DNA of 15,537 bases, from NCBI GenBank assembly GCA_964426815.1, contig CAYRRZ010000023.1:1-15537 (forward strand), read 5' to 3'. The position numbers and the translations under genes were made by a program. The notes under the pieces are model-generated. The model was given only the letters and a program-made list of their open reading frames with translations, did no database searches and was not told the DNA's origin. This DNA comes from JADZEJ01 sp964426815. Lineage in GTDB: Bacteria; Patescibacteriota; Patescibacteriia; 2-12-FULL-60-25. Shown here one piece after another: positions 7,118-13,142 of the stretch. Positions within the stretch are counted from its first letter, which is position 1. Each line of letters opens with the position of its first letter.

Positions 7118-7741
7118 ATGCCTCCATCTCTCACACCAAAACAAAAAGAAGTTCTCGATTATATCGTGAGCTTTATTCAGGATCATGGGTATCCGCCTTC
7201 GTTTCGAGAGATCGCTTCTGGATTAAAACTGGCTTCTCCATCGACCGTGCATGTGCATATTTTGGCTTTGAAGGAGCGCGGTTATTTGCGTGGTGGAGGC
7301 AGTGATCCGAGCGCACGTAATTTGGAACCAACCGATAAAGCGGTGCGTTGGGGAAAAAGTGTGGTATTGCCTCTTAAAGGTATTATTACGGCAGGACAAC
7401 CGATTGAGGCGGTTGAAGAGCGTGAAACATTTGCGGTTCCGGTTGAACTTGCGCCTGATGCGGCCAATACCTATGTTCTTCGTGTGAAGGGTGATTCGAT
7501 GATTGAGGACGGTATTTTTGATGGAGACTTTGTGATCGTTGAACGCAATCCTTCGCCAAAAAATGGAGATGTTGTCGTGGCGCTTCTAGATAATGAATTT
7601 GCTACTTTGAAACGGTTTTATCGTGAAAAAGATCGTATTCGATTGCAACCAGCCAACTCGACCATGAAACCGATTTATTGTTATGACCCGTTGATTCAAG
7701 GAGTTGTACGAGCCGTTATTCGACAATTCAGAGGGATGTAG
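7118..7741 (+). CDS. lexA: LexA repressor (SOS regulator, self-cleaving)
   Basis: Transcriptional repressor of the SOS response that cleaves itself when stimulated by RecA filaments. The 207-residue product has a winged-helix N-domain (about 5-60: LTPKQKEVLDYI, GYPPSFREIASGL, then the recognition region SPSTVHVHILALKERGYL) and an S24 peptidase C-domain. The scissile Ala92-Gly93 lies in IITAGQP; the catalytic dyad is Ser127 in KGDSM and Lys165 in FATLKRF, spaced as in E. coli LexA (119/156). Length is typical (about 200). The ATG at 7118 is chosen over an in-frame ATG at 7043 because homology starts at MPPSLTPKQ and the upstream start would lie before the promoter -35. It forms an apparent operon with the small gene that follows. 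Confidence 0.97.
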   Translation: MPPSLTPKQKEVLDYIVSFIQDHGYPPSFREIASGLKLASPSTVHVHILALKERGYLRGGGSDPSARNLEPTDKAVRWGKSVVLPLKGIITAGQPIEAVEERETFAVPVELAPDAANTYVLRVKGDSMIEDGIFDGDFVIVERNPSPKNGDVVVALLDNEFATLKRFYREKDRIRLQPANSTMKPIYCYDPLIQGVVRAVIRQFRGM

Positions 7742-7759
7742 GGAGGAAAAAGACAAAGC

Positions 7760-8035
7760 TTGGTTATTATATTAAACGATATTACGTATATGTACTCAAA
7801 AGTTTCGGAGCCGGTTGATGTTTTGGTTGCTTTTAAACACGGCAGTGTAGAGCCGATGACATTTAAATGGGGCAAGCGGTATTATCAGGTTCGCAAAGTA
7901 AATCTTGTTCACTCAGAGCGTCGTGGTCGTGAAAAGATTACGTTTTTTTCGGTGTCTGATGAAGCGAATGCGTATCGTTTAGCGTATTCGTCAGAAAGTA
8001 TGAAATGGAGTTTGGAAGAAATGGCGGTTTTGTAA
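7760..8035 (+). CDS. Small DUF6504-like protein in operon with lexA
   Basis: 91-residue protein of unknown function. The centre FKWGKRYYQVRKV (about 35-47), preceded by PVDVLVAFKHGSVEPM and followed by a beta-rich stretch ending in WSLEEMAV, resembles my recollection of DUF6504. Those small proteins sit beside Y-family polymerase or SOS genes in Actinobacteria and carry a similar W-R-G-R-x-x-x-V-R-x-V core. The position 19 nt after lexA and the nearby dinB agree. Its start is uncertain: a GGAGG (7742-7746) overlapping the end of lexA suggests the TTG at 7760 (13 nt spacing, rather long); the first ATG is at 7790 without a Shine-Dalgarno. No signal peptide or membrane segment. The family match is pattern recognition, not a search. 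Confidence 0.7.
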   Translation: MVIILNDITYMYSKVSEPVDVLVAFKHGSVEPMTFKWGKRYYQVRKVNLVHSERRGREKITFFSVSDEANAYRLAYSSESMKWSLEEMAVL

Positions 8036-8064
8036 AAACGTTTTTGGAAATAGCACGTGATTTT

Positions 8065-8754
8065 TTAGCGAATTGCGCTCAGCTCTTTCCAGATTTTCCA
8101 GGCATCTTTTAGCTTCAGTCGACTGGTTTTTCCATTGCGCCAGTCGACAGGGATTTCTGCTACTTTCAAGTCAGTTTGATGAGCTCTTAGGAGAACCTCA
8201 ACATCGAATGTCCATCCGGTTGAAGTGAGTTTTTCAAAGAGAAGCACGGTATTTGATCGAAATGCTTTGAAGCCACATTGGGTATCTCGGTAGGTGAGCC
8301 CGGTACGGAATTGAATGAGTTTATTAAAAAGAATGCCCAGAAGATTCCGATGCCAAGGCTGAGGTTCAAGAATTCGTCCTTTCTTTATTCTACGTGAGCC
8401 AATAACGATGTCGTTCTGTTCTAGAAGCGGAAGCATGGATTCAAAGGTTGATGGTGCAACACTTAAGTCGCAATCCATGAAAAGACGAATGTCGCCTTTT
8501 GCGTGTTTCATTCCGGTTGAAACAGCGGCTCCTTTTCCTTGGTTTTTTGGGTGATGAATTAGTTCGAGGTTTGGAATATTTGTTTGAAGTTTTTGTACGA
8601 TGGCGGAGGTGGTATCGGTTGAGCCATCGTCGATCACAAGGATTTCAAATGGTTTTTCAAATTTAACAAAAGCTTCAATGGTTTGATTGATCGCCTGATC
8701 GATATTGGATGCTTCGTTCCAGGCCGGAAAAATGATGGAATAGGCGATCGACAT
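8065..8754 (-). CDS. Glycosyltransferase family 2, DPM1/ALG5-like (polyprenyl-phosphate sugar synthase type)
   Basis: GT-A fold transferase expected to move a hexose from a nucleotide sugar, most likely to a polyprenyl phosphate at the inner face of the membrane. The 229-residue protein begins with YSIIFPAWNEASNI, then the nucleotide-binding DDGSTD (42-47), NQGKGAAVSTG (71-81), a DCDLS at 94-98 that fills the DxD metal-binding role (Cys where Ala is usual), GSRR at 119-122, and the subfamily signature YRDTQCGFKAFR (155-166). Asp184-Val-Glu186 is in the acceptor region. There are no transmembrane helices, so it is peripheral, like ALG5/DPM1-type catalytic domains without anchors. It is convergent with the lexA operon and divergent from dinB. 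Sugar identity (glucose or mannose) cannot be decided. Confidence 0.9.
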   Translation of the reverse strand: MSIAYSIIFPAWNEASNIDQAINQTIEAFVKFEKPFEILVIDDGSTDTTSAIVQKLQTNIPNLELIHHPKNQGKGAAVSTGMKHAKGDIRLFMDCDLSVAPSTFESMLPLLEQNDIVIGSRRIKKGRILEPQPWHRNLLGILFNKLIQFRTGLTYRDTQCGFKAFRSNTVLLFEKLTSTGWTFDVEVLLRAHQTDLKVAEIPVDWRNGKTSRLKLKDAWKIWKELSAIR

Positions 8755-8796
8755 AGCGGGAGCTTAGCAGAACGGTAGGTTTGATTGTAGGTATAT

Positions 8797-10206
8797 ATGA
8801 TGCCGCCATTGTCCAAAAAATTGATTGCCCATGTAGACATGAATTCGTATTTTGCTTCGGTAGAACAGCAAGCGAATCCATTTTTGCGCGGCAAGGCTTT
8901 GGGGGTTTGTTCATATTTGCATGAATATGGTTGTGTGATTGCGGCTTCGATTGAGGCAAAGCGGGCGGGCATGAAGGTTGGGATGACGATGAAAGAGGCT
9001 CGAGAACGGGTGCCGGGTTCGGTGTTTGTGCAGAATGATCCGCCTAAGTATCGAGCGGTCACTTCGAGAGTGTTTACGATTTTGCATGAACTAACGGATA
9101 GGATGGAGCATTATTCGATTGATGAAGCTTTTTTAGATTTAACCGGTTGGTATCGTGATCCGGCTGAGGCAGCTTGGGCTTTGATACAGGTACGGCGGCG
9201 CATTCGAGATGAAATTGGGGAGTGGTTACGCTGTTCGATTGGGATTGCGCCGACACGATTTTTAGCAAAAACAGCGAGCGATTTAGAAAAGCCAAATGGA
9301 TTAGTGATTATTGATCAACATAATTTGGACGAAGTGCTGGCGGGTTTAGATTTGGAAGATGTCTGTGGGATTGGCCCGCGAATTCGAAAACGTTTGGAGC
9401 GGATGGGGTATAAGACTTTGCTTGAAGTGAAGCGTGCACCGGTTGGGAATTTGATGCGGGTGTTTGGCAAACAGGGCTTGTATTTGTCGTGTAAATTGAA
9501 TGGGATGGAATTTGAGAAAGTGGTGAATTCGGGATCTTCATTACCTAAATCGATAGGACATTCGTATTGTGTCCCTGATCGAGTGAATCGAGAGGGGAAG
9601 GTTGAGGCAACGCTTATGCGCTTGACCGAAAGAGCCGGACGACGGATGCGCAGTTTGGGGATGCGAGCTTCTCAGTTATCTATCTCTGTTGGTTTTCGAG
9701 CACCTGGTTTTGCTTCGCCTCAGGGTCCGTTTTGGTCACCGCTGGTTGGACAGGGCGTTTTCGCAACCAAGCATTTTGGTGTTCCAGTTGATGACTCTTT
9801 TTCTTTGGTTGGAGGAGCGCTTGAGGTTCTGCGAGAGCAGTGGCATGGAAAATCGGTTAATTTTTTAGCTGTCACATTATTTGATTTGTCTCAGCCGACG
9901 GGGCAGTTGCGGTTGGATGCCCTGTGTCGTCTCGAGCGAAGCAGTGGCGAAGTCGAGAGATCTTCTGTTGAATCGAAGGTCTCTCCACTCCATTCCGCTG
10001 CGCTTCATTCCGGTCGAGACGACGAGAATGGTTGGTCACGAGGACATGACAGACGTCAGTCGGTATCTGAGGCGATGGAAGCGATTCGGGGTCGATATGG
10101 GGATCAGGCGATTATGTTTGGTTCGATGGTGAGCTTGGGGGATGAAGCGCCAGATCGGATTGGGTTTCGGAAGACGGAGGGAGTGGATGTGGTGTTAGGC
10201 AAATAA
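8797..10206 (+). CDS. dinB: Y-family DNA polymerase, DinB/Pol IV type, with repeat-derived insertion
   Basis: Translesion polymerase that extends past damaged bases; SOS-associated in many bacteria. The 469-residue protein is much longer than E. coli Pol IV (351). Catalytic core: metal-binding Asp14 in HVDMNSYF (steric-gate aromatic Phe19), SIDE at 107-110 with Asp109-Glu110, GIAPTRFLAKTASDLEKPNG in the palm, the helix-hairpin-helix VCGIGPRIRKRLERMG, and the little-finger domain from about 245 to 370. Residues 377-409 are encoded by a palindromic repeat that is also found between genes at 11104-11207. It enters just after QLRLDAL, which occupies the usual position of the beta-clamp motif, and before the conserved tail helix SEAMEAIRGRYGDQAI. 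The start is ATG 8797 or the adjacent ATG 8800; no Shine-Dalgarno. No GTTC-N7-GTTC box is seen in the 42-bp gap upstream. Confidence 0.95.
   Translation: MMPPLSKKLIAHVDMNSYFASVEQQANPFLRGKALGVCSYLHEYGCVIAASIEAKRAGMKVGMTMKEARERVPGSVFVQNDPPKYRAVTSRVFTILHELTDRMEHYSIDEAFLDLTGWYRDPAEAAWALIQVRRRIRDEIGEWLRCSIGIAPTRFLAKTASDLEKPNGLVIIDQHNLDEVLAGLDLEDVCGIGPRIRKRLERMGYKTLLEVKRAPVGNLMRVFGKQGLYLSCKLNGMEFEKVVNSGSSLPKSIGHSYCVPDRVNREGKVEATLMRLTERAGRRMRSLGMRASQLSISVGFRAPGFASPQGPFWSPLVGQGVFATKHFGVPVDDSFSLVGGALEVLREQWHGKSVNFLAVTLFDLSQPTGQLRLDALCRLERSSGEVERSSVESKVSPLHSAALHSGRDDENGWSRGHDRRQSVSEAMEAIRGRYGDQAIMFGSMVSLGDEAPDRIGFRKTEGVDVVLGK
9926..10023 (+). repeat. 98-bp palindromic repeat inside dinB (copy A)
   Basis: Bounded by a perfect 10-bp terminal inverted repeat GTCGTCTCGA/TCGAGACGAC. 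It aligns end to end with the reverse complement of 11104-11207: the first 40 bp have five differences, the last 53 bp have two, and between them is a variable centre that is 6 bp shorter here. It is translated as DinB residues 377-409 without a stop. The behaviour resembles the coding palindromic elements (RPE) known in Rickettsia, though the sequence is unrelated as far as I can tell. Confidence 0.85.
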
Positions 10207-10240
10207 AAAACCATGTCGGTGAGGACACGGTTTTTTATTT
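10205..10240. terminator. Bidirectional terminator between dinB and the SPFH gene
   Basis: Left arm 10205-10217 and right arm 10224-10236 pair over 13 positions with one mismatch (A-C on the plus strand, G-U wobble on the minus strand) and a 6-nt loop. A run of A on the left and T on the right gives a U-tract in both directions. It serves dinB (stop at 10206, inside the arm) and the convergent SPFH gene (stop at 10243). Confidence 0.85.
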
Positions 10241-10242
10241 CT

Positions 10243-11028
10243 TTATTGTGTTATCGCTTTCACATCAATGAGGGGAGTGGCTCCGCCGGTGACGCGAGGG
10301 AGAACGCCGTCCCATTTTTCGATGGCGCGAAGTTGAATGATTTGGAGATTTGACTTGAGGGCTTCAGATTCTACGCGGAGAGCTTCGGCTTTACCTTTGG
10401 CTTCTGCGATGTTTTGTTCTGCTTCGAATTTGATTTGCTCGAGCTTGTTTTTGGCTGCAAGTGCAGACTGCTCAGCTGTTACCTTGGCTTCAATCGCTTG
10501 GTTAAAGCTTTGAGAGAAGTCGAAGTTTACGATATTGAAGTCATCAACGATGATACCGCGTGGATTGAGTTTGTCGCTCAAGTGCGATTTGATGTCATCA
10601 CGGACGAGTTCACGCTTAGTGATCAATTCTTCAGCCGTGTACTTAGCGGTTGAAGCCTTTACGGATTCTTGAAGGGCCGGATCAATCAAGCGGGATTTAT
10701 AGTCGGTACCGATTTCGGAATAGATGCTGCCAACTTTGTCGGAGTCGAGGTGAAAGTTGACGGCGACGGTGGTGTTTACGGTTTGGAGGTCTTTTGAAGC
10801 GGCGGTGGCATCGACTTGTTCTTTTTGGATTTTGATATCCATGACCACGATGCTTTCCATGATTGGCACGCGGAAGTAGAGGCCTTCGTGGATTAAGTCA
10901 CCGGAGACAGCGCCAAAGCGGAGGCGAATACCACGTTCACCGGCTGAAATGGTGCCAAAAGGCAATAAAATGATAATGGCGATTAAGGCCACGAATGAAA
11001 TGCCTAAGATTTTGAGGATTTTGGACAT
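10243..11028 (-). CDS. Prohibitin/SPFH (band 7) family membrane protein
   Basis: Membrane-anchored scaffold of the prohibitin branch of the SPFH superfamily; relatives form large rings in the membrane and often regulate FtsH-type proteases or organise membrane domains. The 261-residue protein has one N-terminal transmembrane helix (about 8-25), then the SPFH core (about 29-190) with PFGTISAGERGIRLRFG, GLYFRVPI, DPALQESVKASTAKYTAEELITKRE and GIIVDDFNIVNFDFS, all typical of prohibitins. A helical Ala/Glu/Lys-rich coiled coil follows (about 180-235, EAKVTAEQSALAAKNKLEQ and on), then a short tail with KWDGVLPRV. The family's usual length is about 270. There is no FtsH or NfeD partner in the window and it is transcribed alone. 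The start at 11028 lacks a Shine-Dalgarno. Confident family call; the cellular role is inferred from the family. Confidence 0.95.
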   Translation of the reverse strand: MSKILKILGISFVALIAIIILLPFGTISAGERGIRLRFGAVSGDLIHEGLYFRVPIMESIVVMDIKIQKEQVDATAASKDLQTVNTTVAVNFHLDSDKVGSIYSEIGTDYKSRLIDPALQESVKASTAKYTAEELITKRELVRDDIKSHLSDKLNPRGIIVDDFNIVNFDFSQSFNQAIEAKVTAEQSALAAKNKLEQIKFEAEQNIAEAKGKAEALRVESEALKSNLQIIQLRAIEKWDGVLPRVTGGATPLIDVKAITQ

Positions 11029-11040
11029 AGGTTTATAGAC

Positions 11041-11068
11041 ATGTTGCCTGAACCGTGGGGGGAGTCAA
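11041..11068 (-). promoter_or_regulatory. Possible promoter of the SPFH gene
   Basis: Minus-strand TTGACT (11063-11068), 16-nt spacer, CAACAT (11041-11046). Transcription would begin a few bases before the ATG at 11028, which fits the missing Shine-Dalgarno. The -10 is poor. Confidence 0.3.
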
Positions 11069-11103
11069 GCTATTCTTCTGTTCTTCGTTTTATTATTTAC
11101 TTC

Positions 11104-11207
11104 GTCATCTCGACCGGAATGAAGCGCAGCGGAATGGAGTGGAGAGATCTTCGATTGGTCGGACTGGGAAGATTTCTCGACTGCGCTGCTGCTTCGCTCG
11201 AGATGAC
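11104..11207 (-). repeat. 104-bp palindromic repeat, intergenic (copy B)
   Basis: Reverse-complement copy of the element inside dinB. Its terminal inverted repeat is GTCATCTCGA/TCGAGATGAC, also perfect: compared with copy A the fourth base changed G to A and its partner changed C to T, so pairing is kept. The centre has 6 extra bases. It is oriented opposite to copy A and lies about 1.1 kb away. Confidence 0.85.
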
Positions 11208-11221
11208 GTGGTGGGAATGGC

Positions 11222-11257
11222 CTTCTCCCCTCCAGTCGCTGGAGGGGCTGGGGGAGG
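11222..11257. repeat. GC-rich palindrome next to repeat copy B
   Basis: Perfect 9-bp inverted repeat CCCCTCCAG/CTGGAGGGG (11227-11235 and 11239-11247) with a 3-nt TCG loop, extended by imperfect C-rich and G-rich flanks. No T-run follows on either strand, so it is not an ordinary terminator. It looks like a second type of dispersed hairpin element; no other copy is in the window. Confidence 0.6.
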
Positions 11258-11261
11258 TTCA

Positions 11262-11290
11262 TTGACAAAACACTCATTTTTTACTACAAG
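11262..11290 (+). promoter_or_regulatory. Promoter of the orphan gene at 11347
   Basis: Perfect -35 TTGACA (11262-11267), 17-nt spacer, -10 TACAAG (11285-11290). Predicted start near 11297, leaving an untranslated leader of about 50 nt that ends in the GAGGT ribosome binding site at 11333-11337. Confidence 0.6.
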
Positions 11291-11346
11291 TTTCTTAGTA
11301 CATTTTTTTGTTTCACCCAGTTTGCAATAAAAGAGGTAGGTATTTT

Positions 11347-12021
11347 ATGGCTGGTGTTGAAAGAGAGTTGGTACATGGGCTATTCACTCCGGTAGCTGAG
11401 CAGATTGCTCGGGTTCGGGAGTGGAATCGCAAACTCGGCTGGAACTTCTCCGATGAAGCCTTTGCTGAAGTGGAGAAGTCGATTCCGGAATGGCCGGAGG
11501 AGAGGCTCGTGGTGGTTGTTCTTGTTCCGTATCTCGCCGAGAAGGTGGGCGTGGACAAGATAATTATGACCGGACTCGAGCGCACGTTTCACGAGTTGTG
11601 GGAGCGTGCGAAGGCTGAACAGGACAAGAGCTGGCGTTGGATCGGCTACAACAAGGCCGGTTCAGACAGGCTCAGGCTTCTGAGTGGCATCGAGCATAAG
11701 GTCGGACTCCGTTGGGAAGTCATCGACCTTGGTTCAAACCGCAAGAAGATGCCGATGTATGTCCGCTCCTCGGAGTTCTCGCCTAGCGCGGGAATCCTCG
11801 CTGCCGCTGCGCTCCACCCTGACTGGGTCAAGAGCATGGATGGCAATAAGGTGCCGTATGTCTGGGTCCCGGGCTATGAGATGCAGTTTCCCGGAGAGGA
11901 ACCCTGGACGTACGTGCCGAACCTCCGCTTCGGTCGCGGTAGTCGCGAGATCCGGCTCTACTGCTACGGGTGTGGCGACGGCTACTCGGCTTGGGCGGTA
12001 CCTTCGTTCTTCCGGGAGTAG
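11347..12021 (+). CDS. Uncharacterised protein, single-gene transcription unit
   Basis: 224-residue soluble protein that I do not recognise. The start is the ATG at 11347, with GAGGT at 11333-11337 nine nt upstream, a good Shine-Dalgarno in a region where most genes lack one; an in-frame ATG at 11308 lies inside the leader. The N-terminal half is helical and charged (VREWNRKLGWNFSDEAF, PEWPEERLVVVVLVPYL, FHELWERAKAEQDKSWRW). The C-terminal half is rich in aromatic residues and beta-prone (GLRWEVIDL, VPYVWVPGYEMQF, IRLYCYGCGDGYSAW), with a CYGC pair that could bind metal or form a disulfide. No signal peptide or membrane helix. Codons end in C or G more often than in the flanking genes, and the gene has its own promoter and terminator, suggesting an accessory or transferred cassette. 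Function unknown. Confidence 0.8.
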   Translation: MAGVERELVHGLFTPVAEQIARVREWNRKLGWNFSDEAFAEVEKSIPEWPEERLVVVVLVPYLAEKVGVDKIIMTGLERTFHELWERAKAEQDKSWRWIGYNKAGSDRLRLLSGIEHKVGLRWEVIDLGSNRKKMPMYVRSSEFSPSAGILAAAALHPDWVKSMDGNKVPYVWVPGYEMQFPGEEPWTYVPNLRFGRGSREIRLYCYGCGDGYSAWAVPSFFRE

Positions 12022-12040
12022 CTCGGTATTCGGTCTCTTG

Positions 12041-12091
12041 GCGCTTTTGGAAACTCGATCTTCGGATCTTGGTTCTGAGGGCGCTTTTTTG
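12041..12091 (+). terminator. Probable terminator of the orphan gene
   Basis: In RNA, 12041-12052 can pair with 12073-12084 over 12 positions (GCGC clamp at the base, several G-U wobbles), enclosing a small GATC-TTC-GGATC hairpin. Six T follow (12085-12090). It lies 20 nt after the stop of the gene at 11347. Confidence 0.55.
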
Positions 12092-12108
12092 TTTGCTTCT
12101 TTTCGTAC

Positions 12109-12136
12109 AAAAAAACAGCTCCGTGAGAGGAGCTGT
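12109..12136 (-). terminator. Terminator of the CofE-like/ATP-grasp operon
   Basis: On the minus strand an 8-bp perfect stem ACAGCTCC/GGAGCTGT (arms 12115-12122 and 12129-12136), 6-nt loop, then a run of T (12115 down to 12109). It begins 5 nt after the ATP-grasp stop. Confidence 0.85.
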
Positions 12137-12141
12137 ATGGT

Positions 12142-13134
12142 TTAGACGAGCATCGCCAGAAGAACTTTGCGATAGAGTTCTTTGACGATACGCATCTGGG
12201 TTTCGCCGATGGAGGCGTAGTTGTCGAGTCCAGGGGCGGCATTGATTTCGATGACGGTGTACTCGCTCGGTGCTTGGTCCAGGGGGACTTGGGTCATGAT
12301 GTCGATGCCGATATAGCGCAGGTTCATGTCGCGAGCCAAGCGAGCGCAGAGCTCTTTCCAGGCTGGATGGAGCATGGGTGTCAGGTCGACGGCATCGCCA
12401 CCAGTCGATAGGTTGGCATTAGGGAGGAGTTTGAGGCTTTCTCCCTGTTTGATGATGCTGTCGAGCGAGAGCTTGTTTCGCTTGAGCATTGTTAGGATGC
12501 GTGGATCTTCAAGATCGAGCACGGTGTCGCGTCCGATCGAGATGAAGTGCGCTTGTTTTGTCTTGAGGAGCTGTTCGATCGTGCTTGTTCCGTCGCCTTG
12601 AACGGTTAGGGGGCGACGCTCATAGGCTGAGATGACTTCTCCATCCAAAACGACGATGCGATAGTCTTTGCCTTGGACGGGTTTTTGTACCAAGAAGACG
12701 CGTTCGCTGGTCGAAGCTTCGGTGACGGCTTTGAAGAACTCGCGCTTGTTGTGCACGAGTGCAACGCCACTGCCTTGGCTTTTGCTATTTGGTTTGACGA
12801 TGACCGGCAAGCCGAGGCTTTGCGCGTATTCCCACGCTTTTTCAGGGCTTCGATCAGAACCGATGGCTTTGCACCAGCGACGGGTATGAAAAGAATCGCC
12901 AATAGGCATTGGATATCCCATGCGAGCCATGAAATAGGCGGCATAGTCTTTGTCTTTCGCAATTTCGGTGGCACCTGATCCATTCAAATCGAAAACTGTA
13001 TTGCGAAAATAATGGCGGTCACCTTTTTTGTTGGTGATTTGTCCGACATAGCCATAGCGATCTTCAATATGAAGATCGATGCCCATTTCAGCGGCAATCT
13101 CTTGAAAAATGGGGGAAATGAAACACTGGCGCAT
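12142..13134 (-). CDS. ATP-grasp ligase, RimK/cyanophycin-synthetase-like
   Basis: Likely carboxylate-amine ligase that activates a carboxylate as acyl phosphate with ATP. The 330-residue protein has a short N-terminal domain (about 1-60), then an ATP-grasp domain: DKDYAAYFMARMGYPMP (61-77), the ATP-binding strand LPVIVKPNSKSQGSGV (109-124, Lys114), QKPVQGKDYRIVVLDGEVISA (150-170), VQGDGTSTIEQLL, NANLSTGGDAVDLT (239-252), IGIDIM with Asp278, and the metal-binding EINAAPGL with Glu297 and Asn299. The G-x-D-Y-R and GDG segments resemble the ATP-grasp part of cyanophycin synthetase and bifunctional glutathione synthase, but no Mur-ligase or GshA domain is present. It starts 8 nt after the CofE-like stop; ATG 13134 is chosen because homology begins there and an earlier in-frame ATG lies inside the upstream gene. 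Substrate unknown. Confidence 0.85.
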   Translation of the reverse strand: MRQCFISPIFQEIAAEMGIDLHIEDRYGYVGQITNKKGDRHYFRNTVFDLNGSGATEIAKDKDYAAYFMARMGYPMPIGDSFHTRRWCKAIGSDRSPEKAWEYAQSLGLPVIVKPNSKSQGSGVALVHNKREFFKAVTEASTSERVFLVQKPVQGKDYRIVVLDGEVISAYERRPLTVQGDGTSTIEQLLKTKQAHFISIGRDTVLDLEDPRILTMLKRNKLSLDSIIKQGESLKLLPNANLSTGGDAVDLTPMLHPAWKELCARLARDMNLRYIGIDIMTQVPLDQAPSEYTVIEINAAPGLDNYASIGETQMRIVKELYRKVLLAMLV

Positions 13135-13142
13135 TTTTTTGA

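Larger units (their letters stand above)
11029..11346. other. Gene-free region between divergent genes: two repeats and two promoters
   Basis: 318 bp without a believable gene. From left to right it holds a weak promoter for the SPFH gene, the palindromic repeat copy B (11104-11207), a second GC-rich palindrome (11222-11257), and a good promoter with leader for the orphan gene at 11347. Short open frames across it are read through the repeats and have no gene-like properties. Confidence 0.75.

Noticed and set aside
8036..8066. Possible terminator between the DUF6504-like gene and the glycosyltransferase
   Set aside because: Only a 4-bp ACGT/ACGT pairing precedes the T-run that overlaps the glycosyltransferase stop; too weak to call.
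8755..8796. SOS box upstream of dinB
   Set aside because: Only one GAAC half-site (8770-8773) is present; the second half-site at the N7 distance reads TTGA, so the lexA-type operator is not repeated here.
11041..11330. Overlapping short open frames on both strands upstream of the orphan gene
   Set aside because: They are read through the palindromic repeat and the GC-rich hairpin, have no ribosome binding site and no gene-like composition. The repeat explains why the frames stay open.
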